64,000 bases of DNA, taken from the NCBI GenBank assembly GCA_963827135.1, contig CAWGZX010000004.1:124001-188000 (forward strand), read 5' to 3'. Each line of letters starts with the position of its first letter. The stretch's first letter is position 1. The DNA is from JAJRAN01 sp963827135 (GTDB taxonomy: Archaea > Thermoplasmatota > Thermoplasmata > Methanomassiliicoccales > UBA472). Of the stretch, positions 1 through 8,439 are shown in pieces. The notes under the pieces are model-generated. The model was not told where the DNA came from. It worked only from the letters and a program-made list of their open reading frames with translations, and ran no database searches. The translations under genes and the position numbers were made by a program.

Positions 1-867
1 CTCGAAGACCAATTCTAACCTTGGTTTGCGCCAATCGCTGCCGTTATCGACCATGACCACGCGTGCGGGTAGGAATTGCATCCAGTGACCTATATGGACC
101 ACCATACCCTCTTTCAGTGGCGAGGGCCAGTATTTGACCAGCGAGGCATCGGTGATCACACTAGCCTCGCATTTGATGTCTTCCTGGTTGCTGAGGACGA
201 ACCCGCGGTCCATCTCCTCGGCGTCGATGCCCTTCAAGGCGAGCCCTACCCTGTCTCCGACGCCTGCCGCATCAAAGTCGTCATCGTGCTTCTGGATCGA
301 GCGCACCAAGGCGTTCTTCAGCCCGGGCAGCAAGCGGAGGTTGTCATGCTTGTGAATCGTTCCCCGGACCACGTAACCCAGGACTACGGTGCCCACCCCC
401 TTGACGTTGAAGAAGTGATCTATGGGGACGGACCCTGTACCAGAGGTCTCATCCACGACCCCTTTCGAAGCCTCGTCCAGATAAGACTCTCTTAGAGCGA
501 CGAAATCCTCCTGCTCGAAGGAATAGCCTTCCAGCACCGTCCCCTTGATCAGTGGGGCTAGCTTTTCGGGGGCTATGAAGTTCTTCAATATGATACGTCC
601 AAGGCGTATGCCGAGGGCGTCAAGCATGAGGACGCATTCTCCGAACTGGGCGTTCACCTCCTCGACCACCACCAAGGCGCTGTCCGCGATGGAGCAAGCG
701 TAGAACAGGGGCGCGAGTCGATCGGGGTACATGGTCGGCTCGATGAAGCTGACCGTGTCCTCGCCCCTCTTAACATCGTAAAGGGTGATGTCTGTAGAAG
801 TGCCCTTCTTGGCCATGTCCTTGGCATAGCCGACAGGGCCGATGACCGCGACAGATAGGTTCGGCAT
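1..867 (-). CDS. aSelBL: SelB/EF-Tu-like elongation factor homologue, 3' end outside the window
   Basis: Runs off the left edge; 289 codons are present from an ATG at 867. The protein resembles the archaeal SelB-like family (aSelBL): a degenerate G domain (residues 1 to about 130), then EF-Tu-like beta-barrel domains with the stretch VDHFFNVKGVGTVVLGYV near residue 150 and a KEGMVVHIGHWMQF stretch near 255. Seen directly: the P-loop position reads GPVGYAKDMAKKGTS, with no GKS/T, so ordinary GTP binding looks impossible. Known of the family: aSelBL occurs in many methanogens, often without a working GTPase motif, and was once proposed as a pyrrolysyl-tRNA factor, but its spread is wider than pyrrolysine use. 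The role here is unknown. The gene is divergent from the flavoprotein gene at 993. Confidence 0.8.
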   Translation of the reverse strand, partial: MPNLSVAVIGPVGYAKDMAKKGTSTDITLYDVKRGEDTVSFIEPTMYPDRLAPLFYACSIADSALVVVEEVNAQFGECVLMLDALGIRLGRIILKNFIAPEKLAPLIKGTVLEGYSFEQEDFVALRESYLDEASKGVVDETSGTGSVPIDHFFNVKGVGTVVLGYVVRGTIHKHDNLRLLPGLKNALVRSIQKHDDDFDAAGVGDRVGLALKGIDAEEMDRGFVLSNQEDIKCEASVITDASLVKYWPSPLKEGMVVHIGHWMQFLPARVVMVDNGSDWRKPRLELVFE

Positions 868-992
868 GCTTCCGGGAAGAAGAGATCCGCATATTACGAT
901 ATCGCTTCTCAACACGGCCGGCGATGAGCCAAGCTTTTTTTCCATAAGCCCCTATGGAAGCGCGTATACGATTCAGATGGAGGGAACGGACG

Positions 993-2501
993 ATGTCAGC
1001 TGGCAAGGTGGCGATCATTGGCGCCGGGCTATCCGGGCTGGCCGCTGGTTGCTACGCCAGGATGAACGACTTCCAGACCACCATATTCGAGCAGCTGGGC
1101 TGGCCCGGCGGCCTCGCGAGGTCCTGGGAACGGGACGGCTTCCAACTGGACCCTGGACCGAATCTTATTTGGGCTGTAGATCCCGGGACCTCGACCCACG
1201 ACGCGCTCAGAGAGCTCGGCGTGCTCCCTCGAAGGTCAGTCAAGCGCGTGAAAAGATGGGAGATCACCGACCAGGATGGTCGACGCATGGTCAATCTCAT
1301 CTCCCCTCTGGATGAATTGGAGGCGGAGTTCAAGCGGATTTCCCCCGAGGACGTGGAACTGATCGAGGACGTCATCGAAGTGGCATCGAGGATCGACCCG
1401 GTGCAATTGCTCGATTCGTTCGAATCCAAGGCTCCCGACCTGGTCGGACTGACCGACTCGCTGGCGGGTCAATGGAAGGCTAGGAGGTACCAGCGCTACC
1501 TGAGAGGGCAATGGGCGCTGACCATGTCCGAATGGGCCGCTATGATCAAGGACCCCTTCCTCAGAGGCATCCTGTCCTCGCTCTCGCCGCCAGAGTCACC
1601 TGCCTGGCTAGGGCTGACCTACCTATCATTGGCGGCGAAGGGGCACCTGCGAAGGCTGGATCAAGGCGCGGATGGCCTGGTGCAGGACCTCGTCGAAAGG
1701 TTCCAGGGCTTGGGTGGCGAAATAAGGCTGAAGTCGCTCGTCACCGGGATATTGCTCGATGGCGACCAGGTAAGAGGATTGACCTTGGGGGATGAGAAGG
1801 AGCCGGCGAGCTCCGTCATCACTGCGATCGACGGGTATGAGGTCATTCATGGAATGCTCGAGGGAAGGTTCGTCGACGAGGAGATTGAGCGGAGGTATCG
1901 TCAATGGAAGCCGTCAAATCCACGGGTATCGGTCTCCATCGGCGCGGCGGGGACGATCGATGATCTGATGAGCATGCAGACCATCCTCCTAGATAGGCCG
2001 CTTATCGTCGGCACCACGCCCAACCATAGACTGGTCGTACGGAGCTTCGACCATGAGGATGGATACGCGCCGCCAGGGAAAACACTCCTATCAATTACTC
2101 TGGACAGCGATTGGCAGTTCTGGTACAAGCTGCGCGCGCTCGATGCTAAGATGTATACAGACGAGAAGGCGAGGATCGGAGAGGAGGTCATCCATGACCT
2201 GCAAGGGATCTATCCAAGCATTTCGGAGGCGGTGGAGATGGTGGAGGTGTCCACACCTTATACGACCTGGAGGTTGAGCAGGGCCAGGGAGGGTGCCCCA
2301 TGCGGCTGGTCCACGACCCATGAGGCTTTGTCGTCCTTCCCGATTAGAGCCCTGCCAGGCCTGTCAGGGCTGTATATGGCTGGCCCATGGGCTGTTCCCA
2401 CCATAGGAATCGCCGGCTGCCTCTTCTCAGGCAAGCACGCTGTCCAGATGCTATGCCATGATCAGGGAAGGAGCTTCAAGGCCATCGCCCCTATGAATTG
2501 A
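993..2501 (+). CDS. Phytoene desaturase-like FAD/NAD(P) oxidoreductase
   Basis: 502 residues. A dinucleotide-binding Rossmann motif lies at the N terminus (VAIIGAGLSGLAAG, residues 6-19), followed by the GG-x-arginine type stretch GGLARSWERDGF that fits the carotenoid desaturase/protoporphyrinogen oxidase superfamily. The C-terminal GLYMAGPWAVPTIGIAGC segment matches the second FAD-contact region of CrtI-like proteins. The ATG at 993 is preferred over an in-frame ATG at 954 because a GGAGG lies at 979-983, 9 nt upstream, and because MSAGKVAIIGAG is the usual start. The substrate cannot be told; reduction or desaturation of isoprenoid chains is an inference. No neighbour shares an obvious pathway. 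Confidence 0.75.
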   Translation: MSAGKVAIIGAGLSGLAAGCYARMNDFQTTIFEQLGWPGGLARSWERDGFQLDPGPNLIWAVDPGTSTHDALRELGVLPRRSVKRVKRWEITDQDGRRMVNLISPLDELEAEFKRISPEDVELIEDVIEVASRIDPVQLLDSFESKAPDLVGLTDSLAGQWKARRYQRYLRGQWALTMSEWAAMIKDPFLRGILSSLSPPESPAWLGLTYLSLAAKGHLRRLDQGADGLVQDLVERFQGLGGEIRLKSLVTGILLDGDQVRGLTLGDEKEPASSVITAIDGYEVIHGMLEGRFVDEEIERRYRQWKPSNPRVSVSIGAAGTIDDLMSMQTILLDRPLIVGTTPNHRLVVRSFDHEDGYAPPGKTLLSITLDSDWQFWYKLRALDAKMYTDEKARIGEEVIHDLQGIYPSISEAVEMVEVSTPYTTWRLSRAREGAPCGWSTTHEALSSFPIRALPGLSGLYMAGPWAVPTIGIAGCLFSGKHAVQMLCHDQGRSFKAIAPMN

Positions 2502-2618
2502 ATTCGCATTATCGAGTTCTCAGGATGATTTACCATGCTGGATAATATTTATATAAAAAATATTGAAAATGATGGGACATTGTAGGAGATTGATGATGCT
2601 TCTTCGATGAATGACAAT

Positions 2619-3368
2619 TTATTTCCTTTTACGGCCACTTTGCCGCAATCCGACGCTCGCATCTCGATTGGCGAGCAAACTGCTCCTAGACTCGAGCCTT
2701 CTCTCGACCTCTTTGGAGCTAAGCTCCCTGAGCGCGTCAGAAGCGATCCATCTCGCGCTGGGCGAACCTTGAGCCTGTATGCGCCTAGCCAGGATCATAC
2801 ATTCTTCCCTCAACCTTAGGTTCCTCTTCCCGATCTGCCGGATGGCCCAATTTATCGCCTTCTTCACGTAATTCCGATCATCGTTGGCTCTCTGCTCCAT
2901 CAAATGGAAGAATCCAAGGAATGCCTCATCCCTGGCCTTCTTGTCATGCACGGCCAAAACGGCAATCATAACGAAGCCCGCCCGCCTCACGAATTCCTCT
3001 TCGCTGCGCGTCCAATCTGGTATCACCTCATAAGCAAGGCGCGTCCTGGAGAAGAGGTAGCTGCAGACCTGGTCGCACACGTCCCAAGAGTCGAAATCGT
3101 GCACCCAGGCCTCCATCAGTTCGCGGTCGACGCGGGACGGCTCGGCCACCAAGGCTGCGAGGATACGCGCTTCGTGCACGCCGCTCTGCCAGAGCTCGAT
3201 TGCGAGGCCATGCCTCACGCCAATCCCTTTGGCCAGTTCCTTCAGGGCGGGCATGGACACTCCGAGCGTGCCCACCTTCGATATGCCGTAGCGGGTCATC
3301 CCCTCGGCCTTCTCTGGATCTCCTAGAATCTTGAGGGCCTCGAGCGTTTCCCCGCATTCCTTGGACAT
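2619..3368 (-). CDS. DNA alkylation repair protein, AlkD-like HEAT repeats
   Basis: 249 residues, all-helical by composition, matching the AlkD/COG4912 family of HEAT-like repeat DNA glycosylases that remove alkylated bases. The segments GISKVGTLGVSMPALKELAK (residues 28-47) and NDDRNYVKKAINWAIRQIGK (about 161-180) are typical of the family; the latter includes the conserved tryptophan and arginine that contact DNA in AlkD. The C terminus is rich in Arg/Lys. The gene is monocistronic, converges with the flavoprotein gene upstream and is divergent from the peroxiredoxin at 3522. Many archaeal members are uncharacterised, so glycosylase activity is inferred. Confidence 0.8.
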   Translation of the reverse strand: MSKECGETLEALKILGDPEKAEGMTRYGISKVGTLGVSMPALKELAKGIGVRHGLAIELWQSGVHEARILAALVAEPSRVDRELMEAWVHDFDSWDVCDQVCSYLFSRTRLAYEVIPDWTRSEEEFVRRAGFVMIAVLAVHDKKARDEAFLGFFHLMEQRANDDRNYVKKAINWAIRQIGKRNLRLREECMILARRIQAQGSPSARWIASDALRELSSKEVERRLESRSSLLANRDASVGLRQSGRKRK

Positions 3369-3521
3369 CGTGCTCTCCTACTTTGCCTAGTTCTTATTAA
3401 GATGTTAACTGGAGGACTTGTTTCGTCTCCTTCCAGTCGCTATCGATAATTGTTAAATATCGGTAGTTCGAATCGAATCCGATGGTGATAATAGCATCGC
3501 CGTTTAAATGGAGGAAAAAAT

Positions 3522-4184
3522 ATGAGTGAGGACGTAAGGGGGGGCATCCCTCTAATCGGAGACAAGTTCCCAGAGATGGAGGTCGTCACAACCCAGGGGC
3601 CTATGAAGCTCCCGGATGCATTCAAAGGCAAATGGTTCGTCCTGTTCAGCCATCCGGCGGACTTCACCCCTGTATGCACGACCGAGTTCGTCGCCTTCCA
3701 GAAGCGCATGGACAGGTTCAACAACCTGAACTGCAAGCTCATAGGCCTTTCCATCGACCAGGTCTTCTCCCACATCAAGTGGATCGAATGGATAAAGGAC
3801 AATCTGAACATCGAGATCACTTTCCCCATCATCGCGGACCACGGCGATACGGCCAAGAAGATGGGCATGATCCACCCCAACAAGGCCTCGAACACCGTCA
3901 GAGCGGTCTTCATGATCGACGACAAGGCCACAATCCGGGCCATGATCTACTATCCGCAGGAGGTCGGCCGGTCCATCGATGAGGTGCTGAGGACGATCGA
4001 TGCTCTCCAGATCTCGGACGAGAAGAAGGTCTCCCTGCCCGAGGGATGGCCAAGGAACGAGCTCATCGGCGATGAGGTCATCGTCCCCCCGCCCCGTGAT
4101 GTCAAGGGCGCCATGGAGAAGAGGAAGGGGCCGAACTGCTATGACTGGTGGTTCTGCCACAAGAAGCTCGGCGGAAAGATATAG
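3522..4184 (+). CDS. Peroxiredoxin, Prx6/AhpC-TSA type
   Basis: 220 residues. It reduces peroxides through a peroxidatic cysteine in the motif PVCTTEF (Cys52), within the typical HPADFTPVCTTE box. The long C-terminal arm ends in GPNCYDWWFCHKK and supplies Cys206 and Cys212, as in archaeal Prx6-like enzymes of thermophiles where a C-terminal cysteine pair resolves the active-site sulfenic acid. A good ribosome binding site (GGAGG, 3511-3515) precedes the ATG. The upstream region contains the AT-rich ATAATTGTTAAATATCGG that may hold the promoter. It stands alone between divergent alkD-like and convergent zinc-ribbon genes. The stop is TAG. Function in oxidative stress defence is well supported by the family. 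Confidence 0.93.
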   Translation: MSEDVRGGIPLIGDKFPEMEVVTTQGPMKLPDAFKGKWFVLFSHPADFTPVCTTEFVAFQKRMDRFNNLNCKLIGLSIDQVFSHIKWIEWIKDNLNIEITFPIIADHGDTAKKMGMIHPNKASNTVRAVFMIDDKATIRAMIYYPQEVGRSIDEVLRTIDALQISDEKKVSLPEGWPRNELIGDEVIVPPPRDVKGAMEKRKGPNCYDWWFCHKKLGGKI

Positions 4185-4227
4185 GAAAATGGATTATGGG
4201 GGGAAGACCCCCTTTTATCAATTTTGC

Positions 4228-4821
4228 TCAGAGAGCCGATCTTAGCCCGTTCGGGGTGGAGTTGAAAGGCAGATAGATTATCCGGGCATCCTTGATCTCC
4301 AAGCTGTACTCCAAGTCCTGCAGCACCCCTGGCTTCTCCGCCTCGATGGTGATGACCACGAAGTTGGCCAGCTTGTTCGCCTCCTCCTTGGTCACGTGAG
4401 CGGGAAGGCGGGGCACGCCCCCGAAGTCCAGTCTGGTCGAGTACTTGGGCCAGCTGGCGGTGAACATGGTGGCCAGGCTCTTGAAGATGAGAGGGTCGAA
4501 GTCCGGTGCGGGCAAGAAGATGAAAGCCTCGCCGCTGTTGCCCTGTCCTCCCTTGATCCAGTTCGACAACTTGTACATGGTTCCGCCGCTGGTGTCCATG
4601 CGCAGGATGGTGAAGTGGGCGTACAGCCTCCAGAACGGCACGTAGGTCCGGTTCTGGGGAGGGGCGCCCTTCCCGAACTCCGCGATCTCATAATCGACGA
4701 CGTTTATGCCTCCGTCGCGCACGTGCATCGTTCCGCATTGCTGGCAATGGAAGAGCAGGTCCCTCTGCTTGCTGATGATGGGCGTATTACAGTTGGGACA
4801 GCGCACCTGGATCACCTTCAT
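4228..4821 (-). CDS. Zinc-ribbon protein, last gene of SPFH/PspA-like operon
   Basis: 197 residues. An N-terminal zinc ribbon is formed by Cys8, Cys11, Cys26 and Cys29 (CPNC and CQQC). The rest (residues 45-197) is a soluble alpha/beta region with PFWRLYAHFTI near residue 62, and no membrane segment is evident. Its ATG overlaps the stop codon of the preceding gene by 4 nt, so it is translationally coupled as the fifth and last gene of an operon reading leftwards from 8269. The four-cysteine spacing is identical to that in the next two genes, which suggests the three descend from one ancestor. No enzyme motif is visible. A scaffold or sensor role at the membrane is inferred only from the operon. 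Confidence 0.75.
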   Translation of the reverse strand: MKVIQVRCPNCNTPIISKQRDLLFHCQQCGTMHVRDGGINVVDYEIAEFGKGAPPQNRTYVPFWRLYAHFTILRMDTSGGTMYKLSNWIKGGQGNSGEAFIFLPAPDFDPLIFKSLATMFTASWPKYSTRLDFGGVPRLPAHVTKEEANKLANFVVITIEAEKPGVLQDLEYSLEIKDARIIYLPFNSTPNGLRSAL

Positions 4822-5843
4822 CTTCCCATCCCCTCCATCACCCTCAGCACGTCGCCGACATTGAACGAGCCGCTCTTCGCGGTGCCCCTCTTGCCCTCGA
4901 ACTCCCCCTCCGATATCTCCGACCCGTTGCGGAAGAAGCGATAGGTGAAGAACAGGACCGCCAGGCCTACGGCAAGGCCCCCTATGGCCAGGAACCCGCT
5001 GTTCTCTCCCCCGGAGAAGACCGCGCCCAATATGCCGAAGCCGGACACGAGGCCGGCCACGGCCGAACCGCCTGTGATGGCGAGGCTCTGGAACAATGGG
5101 TCACCCGGAGCTCTTCCCGAGAGCACCTGACCAGTGACCCCGTCCACCGTGACCACGTACATCCTGTCCCGGTACGAATAGCGCACCACCCAGATCGGGT
5201 AGTAGAGCACGCTCATCTTCCTCGGGATGGCGTAGATCCGTTCGAAGGTTATGTGAGGGACGCCGGAGCTTCGTCTTGCGTTCGCCACCGCCTCCGCCTC
5301 AGCGAGCTTGACCGCGTCGTCCACGGAGCTCGTGGTCTCGAAGGTCGGTATCATGTTGAAGTCCTCTAGGGTCCGTTCGCCGGAGAAGTTGCGAAGGCTG
5401 TGGATCCCCAGGTCGCCCGGGTCGCAGGCTATCTGCGAGTAGTGGACGTCCTGGAGCACCATGACCTCCTTGGGCACGCGCTCGGTCCGGGTGTTGCCCT
5501 TGCTGTCCGAGTGCCGTCTCTCCTCGTAGCCGCAAACCCAGCCCGCGACCTTGGTGGTCGTGGACCAGAAGGGCAGGTAGATGGGATAGAGCTCCGTGAC
5601 CTTGCCGAACTTCTTCAGGTCCCTGGCCTTCCATCCCTTCCTCCACCAGGACTCAGCTGCCTGCATCACGCGCTGCGGGTCCATCTTGTTCTTGAATGCC
5701 ACGGTCTGGACCCCTTTGTCGCCTTCGATGAAGAGCATGGAGTCGCAGTAGCGGCAGTTGACCACGCTCTCGCCCTCCTCGATGTTCAGGGCTCCGCCGC
5801 ACGAGGGGCAGTTCATTCCCACGGAAAGGCTCTCATCTGCCAT
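4818..5843 (-). CDS. Zinc-ribbon membrane protein of the SPFH operon, YdjG-like
   Basis: 341 residues. N-terminal TFIIB-type zinc ribbon (Cys12, Cys15, Cys30, Cys33). The central part carries YPIYLPFWSTTTKVAGWVCGY near residue 86 and YYPIWVVRYSYRDRMYVVTVDGVTG near 213, a PepSY-like beta repeat that is shared with the next gene upstream. Two hydrophobic segments lie at about 249-273 and 281-301. The C terminus is soluble. The layout (zinc ribbon, beta domains, membrane anchor) resembles Bacillus YdjG, which works with PspA, YdjH and YdjI. It is coupled to both neighbours (3 nt gap upstream, 4 nt overlap downstream). A role in membrane stress is inferred. Confidence 0.75.
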   Translation of the reverse strand: MADESLSVGMNCPSCGGALNIEEGESVVNCRYCDSMLFIEGDKGVQTVAFKNKMDPQRVMQAAESWWRKGWKARDLKKFGKVTELYPIYLPFWSTTTKVAGWVCGYEERRHSDSKGNTRTERVPKEVMVLQDVHYSQIACDPGDLGIHSLRNFSGERTLEDFNMIPTFETTSSVDDAVKLAEAEAVANARRSSGVPHITFERIYAIPRKMSVLYYPIWVVRYSYRDRMYVVTVDGVTGQVLSGRAPGDPLFQSLAITGGSAVAGLVSGFGILGAVFSGGENSGFLAIGGLAVGLAVLFFTYRFFRNGSEISEGEFEGKRGTAKSGSFNVGDVLRVMEGMGR

Positions 5844-5846
5844 GTC

Positions 5847-6596
5847 TCACATCCTCCAGGCGACGAATAGGGAGGCGCCGAAAACCCCCGCCACGGTGAC
5901 AGCGATCAGAATGGCCGCCAGCCCTGGATTGGCACCCGCTAGCAATGCCTCCCCCATGAAGGCCAAGAAACCGACCCCCGCCACGGCCATGTAAGGGCCG
6001 GACCCCCGCTTGGGGAAGTCGGAGGCATACACCTCGCCCGAGGAGCCGTCGATGACCACTTGGTAGCGCTTGCCCTCGTGGACGTAGTCGAGGGTCCAGA
6101 TTGGAAAGAAGACCAGAGCCTGCTCCCTCCCCGTCCCCGGGAGCTTGTCTAAATAGGCGCTCATCTCGATGTCCGGCTGGATCATCGGTACGCCTCCTAG
6201 GTCGTATTGCGCATCGAACACCTTCAGGTCCCCGGCGGGCACCTTGAGCTCGTGCAGGCCTGGAAGCGTCGTGGACCCTGCTGGCTCCACGCGCACCACC
6301 TCCTTGCCATCCACCGTGCGTTTGAACATGTAGACGGGGAAGTACTGCCTCTTCGAGCCGGCCAGCTGTGCCCTCTGATCGAGGTATTTGGCCTTGGTCG
6401 GGCCTGCCGCCCAGCGCTTGAAGACGCCGACGGCGTTGTCCTCCTTGACCATGAAGGGCAGGATGTAGTAGAACCCAGCTCCCGATCGGTCGATGAAGAT
6501 CAGCGATGAGCAATAGCTGCAGTGGACGAACTTGTTCCCCGCGTCGAAGTCCACCTTGGCCCCGCACTTGGGGCAGCCGACGGAAGCCGTTCCCAT
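5847..6596 (-). CDS. Zinc-ribbon membrane protein of the SPFH operon
   Basis: 249 residues. N-terminal zinc ribbon with Cys8, Cys11, Cys26 and Cys29, then a soluble region with the same VFFPIWTLDYVHEGKRYQVV-type beta motif (about residues 160-180) seen in its downstream neighbour, followed by VIDGSSGEVYASDFPKRG. Two hydrophobic segments (about 200-217 and 222-246) end the protein, so the zinc-binding part would be tethered to the membrane. It is a shorter paralogue of the 341-residue protein. It starts 16 nt after the SPFH gene and ends 3 nt before the next gene. Function unknown; the neighbourhood points to a membrane-surface complex. Confidence 0.72.
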   Translation of the reverse strand: MGTASVGCPKCGAKVDFDAGNKFVHCSYCSSLIFIDRSGAGFYYILPFMVKEDNAVGVFKRWAAGPTKAKYLDQRAQLAGSKRQYFPVYMFKRTVDGKEVVRVEPAGSTTLPGLHELKVPAGDLKVFDAQYDLGGVPMIQPDIEMSAYLDKLPGTGREQALVFFPIWTLDYVHEGKRYQVVIDGSSGEVYASDFPKRGSGPYMAVAGVGFLAFMGEALLAGANPGLAAILIAVTVAGVFGASLFVAWRM

Positions 6597-6612
6597 CCCT
6601 CCTTGCTTCTAT

Positions 6613-7737
6613 CTACGTCGGCTTGCCGCACTCCGGGCAGAACTTGACGTTGAGCGCGACCTCCGCCCCGCAATTGGCGCACTTCTTCTTCGGCGCGTTC
6701 ATGGCCGTGCCGCAGTTGGGGCAGAACTTGGCACCTTCCGCCACCTTCTCGCCGCACTGAGGGCAGGGCACCATGGAAACGACCATCTTGGCTCCACACT
6801 CGCCGCAGAACTTTGCCCCGACGGGGTTCTGCGATCCACACTTGGGGCAGAGCATGACCGCGCCTGCGGCCGCCGCCTGTTGGCCCGGACCTGGGGTCGA
6901 GCCGGCCTGGCGCATGCTGTCTATCATCTGGTAGCCCATGCCGACTCCCGCTCCGACTCCTACGCCTACACCTGCCGCTCCGCCGGAGGGGTTGTTGGCG
7001 GCCTCCCGCATCGCCTGCCCGGTCTGGTACTGCATGTAGTTCGCGCCCACCACGGTCATGGAGGCGCGGGTGTCCACCGCCTTCTGCACTTCCTCGGGCA
7101 GCGATATGTACAGGCCGGAGATCTTGTCGATGATGACGCCATAGAGCTCGAAGTGGTCCGCAGCGCGCGACAGCACCACCTGTTCGATGTTGGTCAGGTT
7201 CGCGGCGATGTCCGCAACGCCCAATCCCTGGTTCTTCATGTCGCCCAAGGAGTCGTAGATGAGTATGACCATCTGCTCCTTGACGCGCTCCTCGACCTCC
7301 GCGGACGTGGCATAGTTGAACGTTCCCACGAACTGGTTCACGAAGTTGGCGGGGTTCGCCACCTTGTAACGGAACTCGCCGAAGACGCGCAGGTTGACCA
7401 TCCCGAACTCCTTGTCACGGAACTGATAGGGCTGCTTGGAACCGTACTTGCCGTCGAAGGCCCTCTTCTGCAGGTAGATCAACTCGGCCTGCTGCACCAC
7501 CCCGGACAAGGACTTCACTATCTTGCCCACGATCGGCGCGTTCAGCGACGTCAGCGCGTAACGGTCCGGACGGTCGATGTAATCCAGCACCTTGCCGTCA
7601 CGGTAGAAGACGGCGATCTCGTCCTCCCTGACCACGATGTTGTCGTTGAACTTGATGTTCCGCGGCAGCCGGTACATGATGTTGCCACGCTTGTCGATAT
7701 CCTCCCACTTGAATGTCTCCGATCCGATGAGGCTCAT
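6613..7737 (-). CDS. SPFH/band-7 (YdjI-like) protein with C-terminal zinc ribbons
   Basis: 374 residues. The first 250 or so form an SPFH domain of the virion core protein/YdjI type, with IVVREDEIAVFYRDGKVLDYI near residue 35 and a GMVNLRVFGEFRYKVANP stretch near 112. A glycine-rich linker follows (VGVGVGAGVGMGYQM, about 258-272). The tail carries three consecutive zinc ribbons, six CxxC knuckles in all (CPKC/CGEC, CPQC/CPNC, CANC/CPEC). In Bacillus the equivalent protein YdjI recruits PspA to the membrane; that is established there and only inferred here. It begins 4 nt after the coiled-coil gene and is the likely organiser of the operon. The stop is TAG. Confidence 0.85.
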   Translation of the reverse strand: MSLIGSETFKWEDIDKRGNIMYRLPRNIKFNDNIVVREDEIAVFYRDGKVLDYIDRPDRYALTSLNAPIVGKIVKSLSGVVQQAELIYLQKRAFDGKYGSKQPYQFRDKEFGMVNLRVFGEFRYKVANPANFVNQFVGTFNYATSAEVEERVKEQMVILIYDSLGDMKNQGLGVADIAANLTNIEQVVLSRAADHFELYGVIIDKISGLYISLPEEVQKAVDTRASMTVVGANYMQYQTGQAMREAANNPSGGAAGVGVGVGAGVGMGYQMIDSMRQAGSTPGPGQQAAAAGAVMLCPKCGSQNPVGAKFCGECGAKMVVSMVPCPQCGEKVAEGAKFCPNCGTAMNAPKKKCANCGAEVALNVKFCPECGKPT

Positions 7738-7741
7738 GTCT

Positions 7742-8269
7742 CTACACCTCCGTTCCAGTTATGGCCAGCTTGCGCTTTGAGAACTTGTCCTCGAAGGCGT
7801 TGAGGGAGGTCTTAATCCCCTTGATCTCAACGTCCGCCTCGGCTCCGTTCTCAGCGTCGAGAGCGGAACGCAGCCTGTCCACCCCCCATGACATGGCATT
7901 GATGTCGTTGATCATGCCCGCGTCGTACTCATAGAGGTGATTCAGCTCGCTCTCCTTGATCTTCAGGTCGGCGGCAATTCCGGAGTAGCCCACGTCCGCA
8001 TGCTGCACGGCTCCCTCGATCTTCTTGAAGTTGTTGACCAGCCTGCCGATGGCGTCCAGCTGGGGCGATGTGAAGTCCTTTACCGAGGAGCGGCAGTCCT
8101 CCAGCCCCCGTCTCACCAAGCCGAGCTGCTTAGCCATCTGAGATCGGAGCATGCGGTCCGAGTCCCTCAGGTCCTCTCGAATGCGATATCCACGGAAGCC
8201 AGGGACGAAGAGCTGAATCGTCTTCAGCAGTCCCCGGTCATCCTCGACCCTTTTCCTTATGTCTGCCAT
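7742..8269 (-). CDS. Coiled-coil protein, first gene of the SPFH operon
   Basis: 175 residues, almost wholly helical with heptad-like spacing. The short motif PGFRGYRIREDLRDSDRMLR (residues 23-42) resembles the PGYxGY...R..D.LLR motif of small helical proteins encoded beside SPFH/zinc-ribbon operons in bacteria. It may take the place of PspA, though it is shorter than PspA (about 220 residues) and I do not see the PspA signature itself. An SD-like GGGAGG lies 8 nt before the ATG, with an AT-rich promoter GATTTTATTATTTC near 8293-8306. It is divergent from hom. The name is left open; membrane-surface assembly is an inference from the operon. Confidence 0.7.
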   Translation of the reverse strand: MADIRKRVEDDRGLLKTIQLFVPGFRGYRIREDLRDSDRMLRSQMAKQLGLVRRGLEDCRSSVKDFTSPQLDAIGRLVNNFKKIEGAVQHADVGYSGIAADLKIKESELNHLYEYDAGMINDINAMSWGVDRLRSALDAENGAEADVEIKGIKTSLNAFEDKFSKRKLAITGTEV

Positions 8270-8439
8270 CTTAGGTCCTCCCGACCTAGCGAAATAATAA
8301 AATCACCTGCTCTTAAAATTATGCCCAGCCAGGAGTCCGCCCCTCGACATCTTGTTGGGCTGGAGACAAAATTAGCCCTTCCTCAACCCACTTTATTAAA
8401 AGGAAATACCTTATATATCGACCAGCAATTGCGTCCAGG

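Noticed and set aside
2540..2570. TATA-like TTTATATAAAAAATATTG on the plus strand
   Set aside because: No plus-strand gene follows; it lies between two convergent ends and is likely just AT-rich.
7742..7744. UAG read-through (pyrrolysine) joining the coiled-coil and SPFH genes, or the SPFH gene and the next one
   Set aside because: The downstream starts are not in frame with the upstream genes, and both have their own normal N termini.
6532..7803. A 423-codon open frame on the plus strand over the SPFH gene
   Set aside because: Antisense to a well-supported operon, with His/Arg/Val-rich composition typical of GC-rich shadows.
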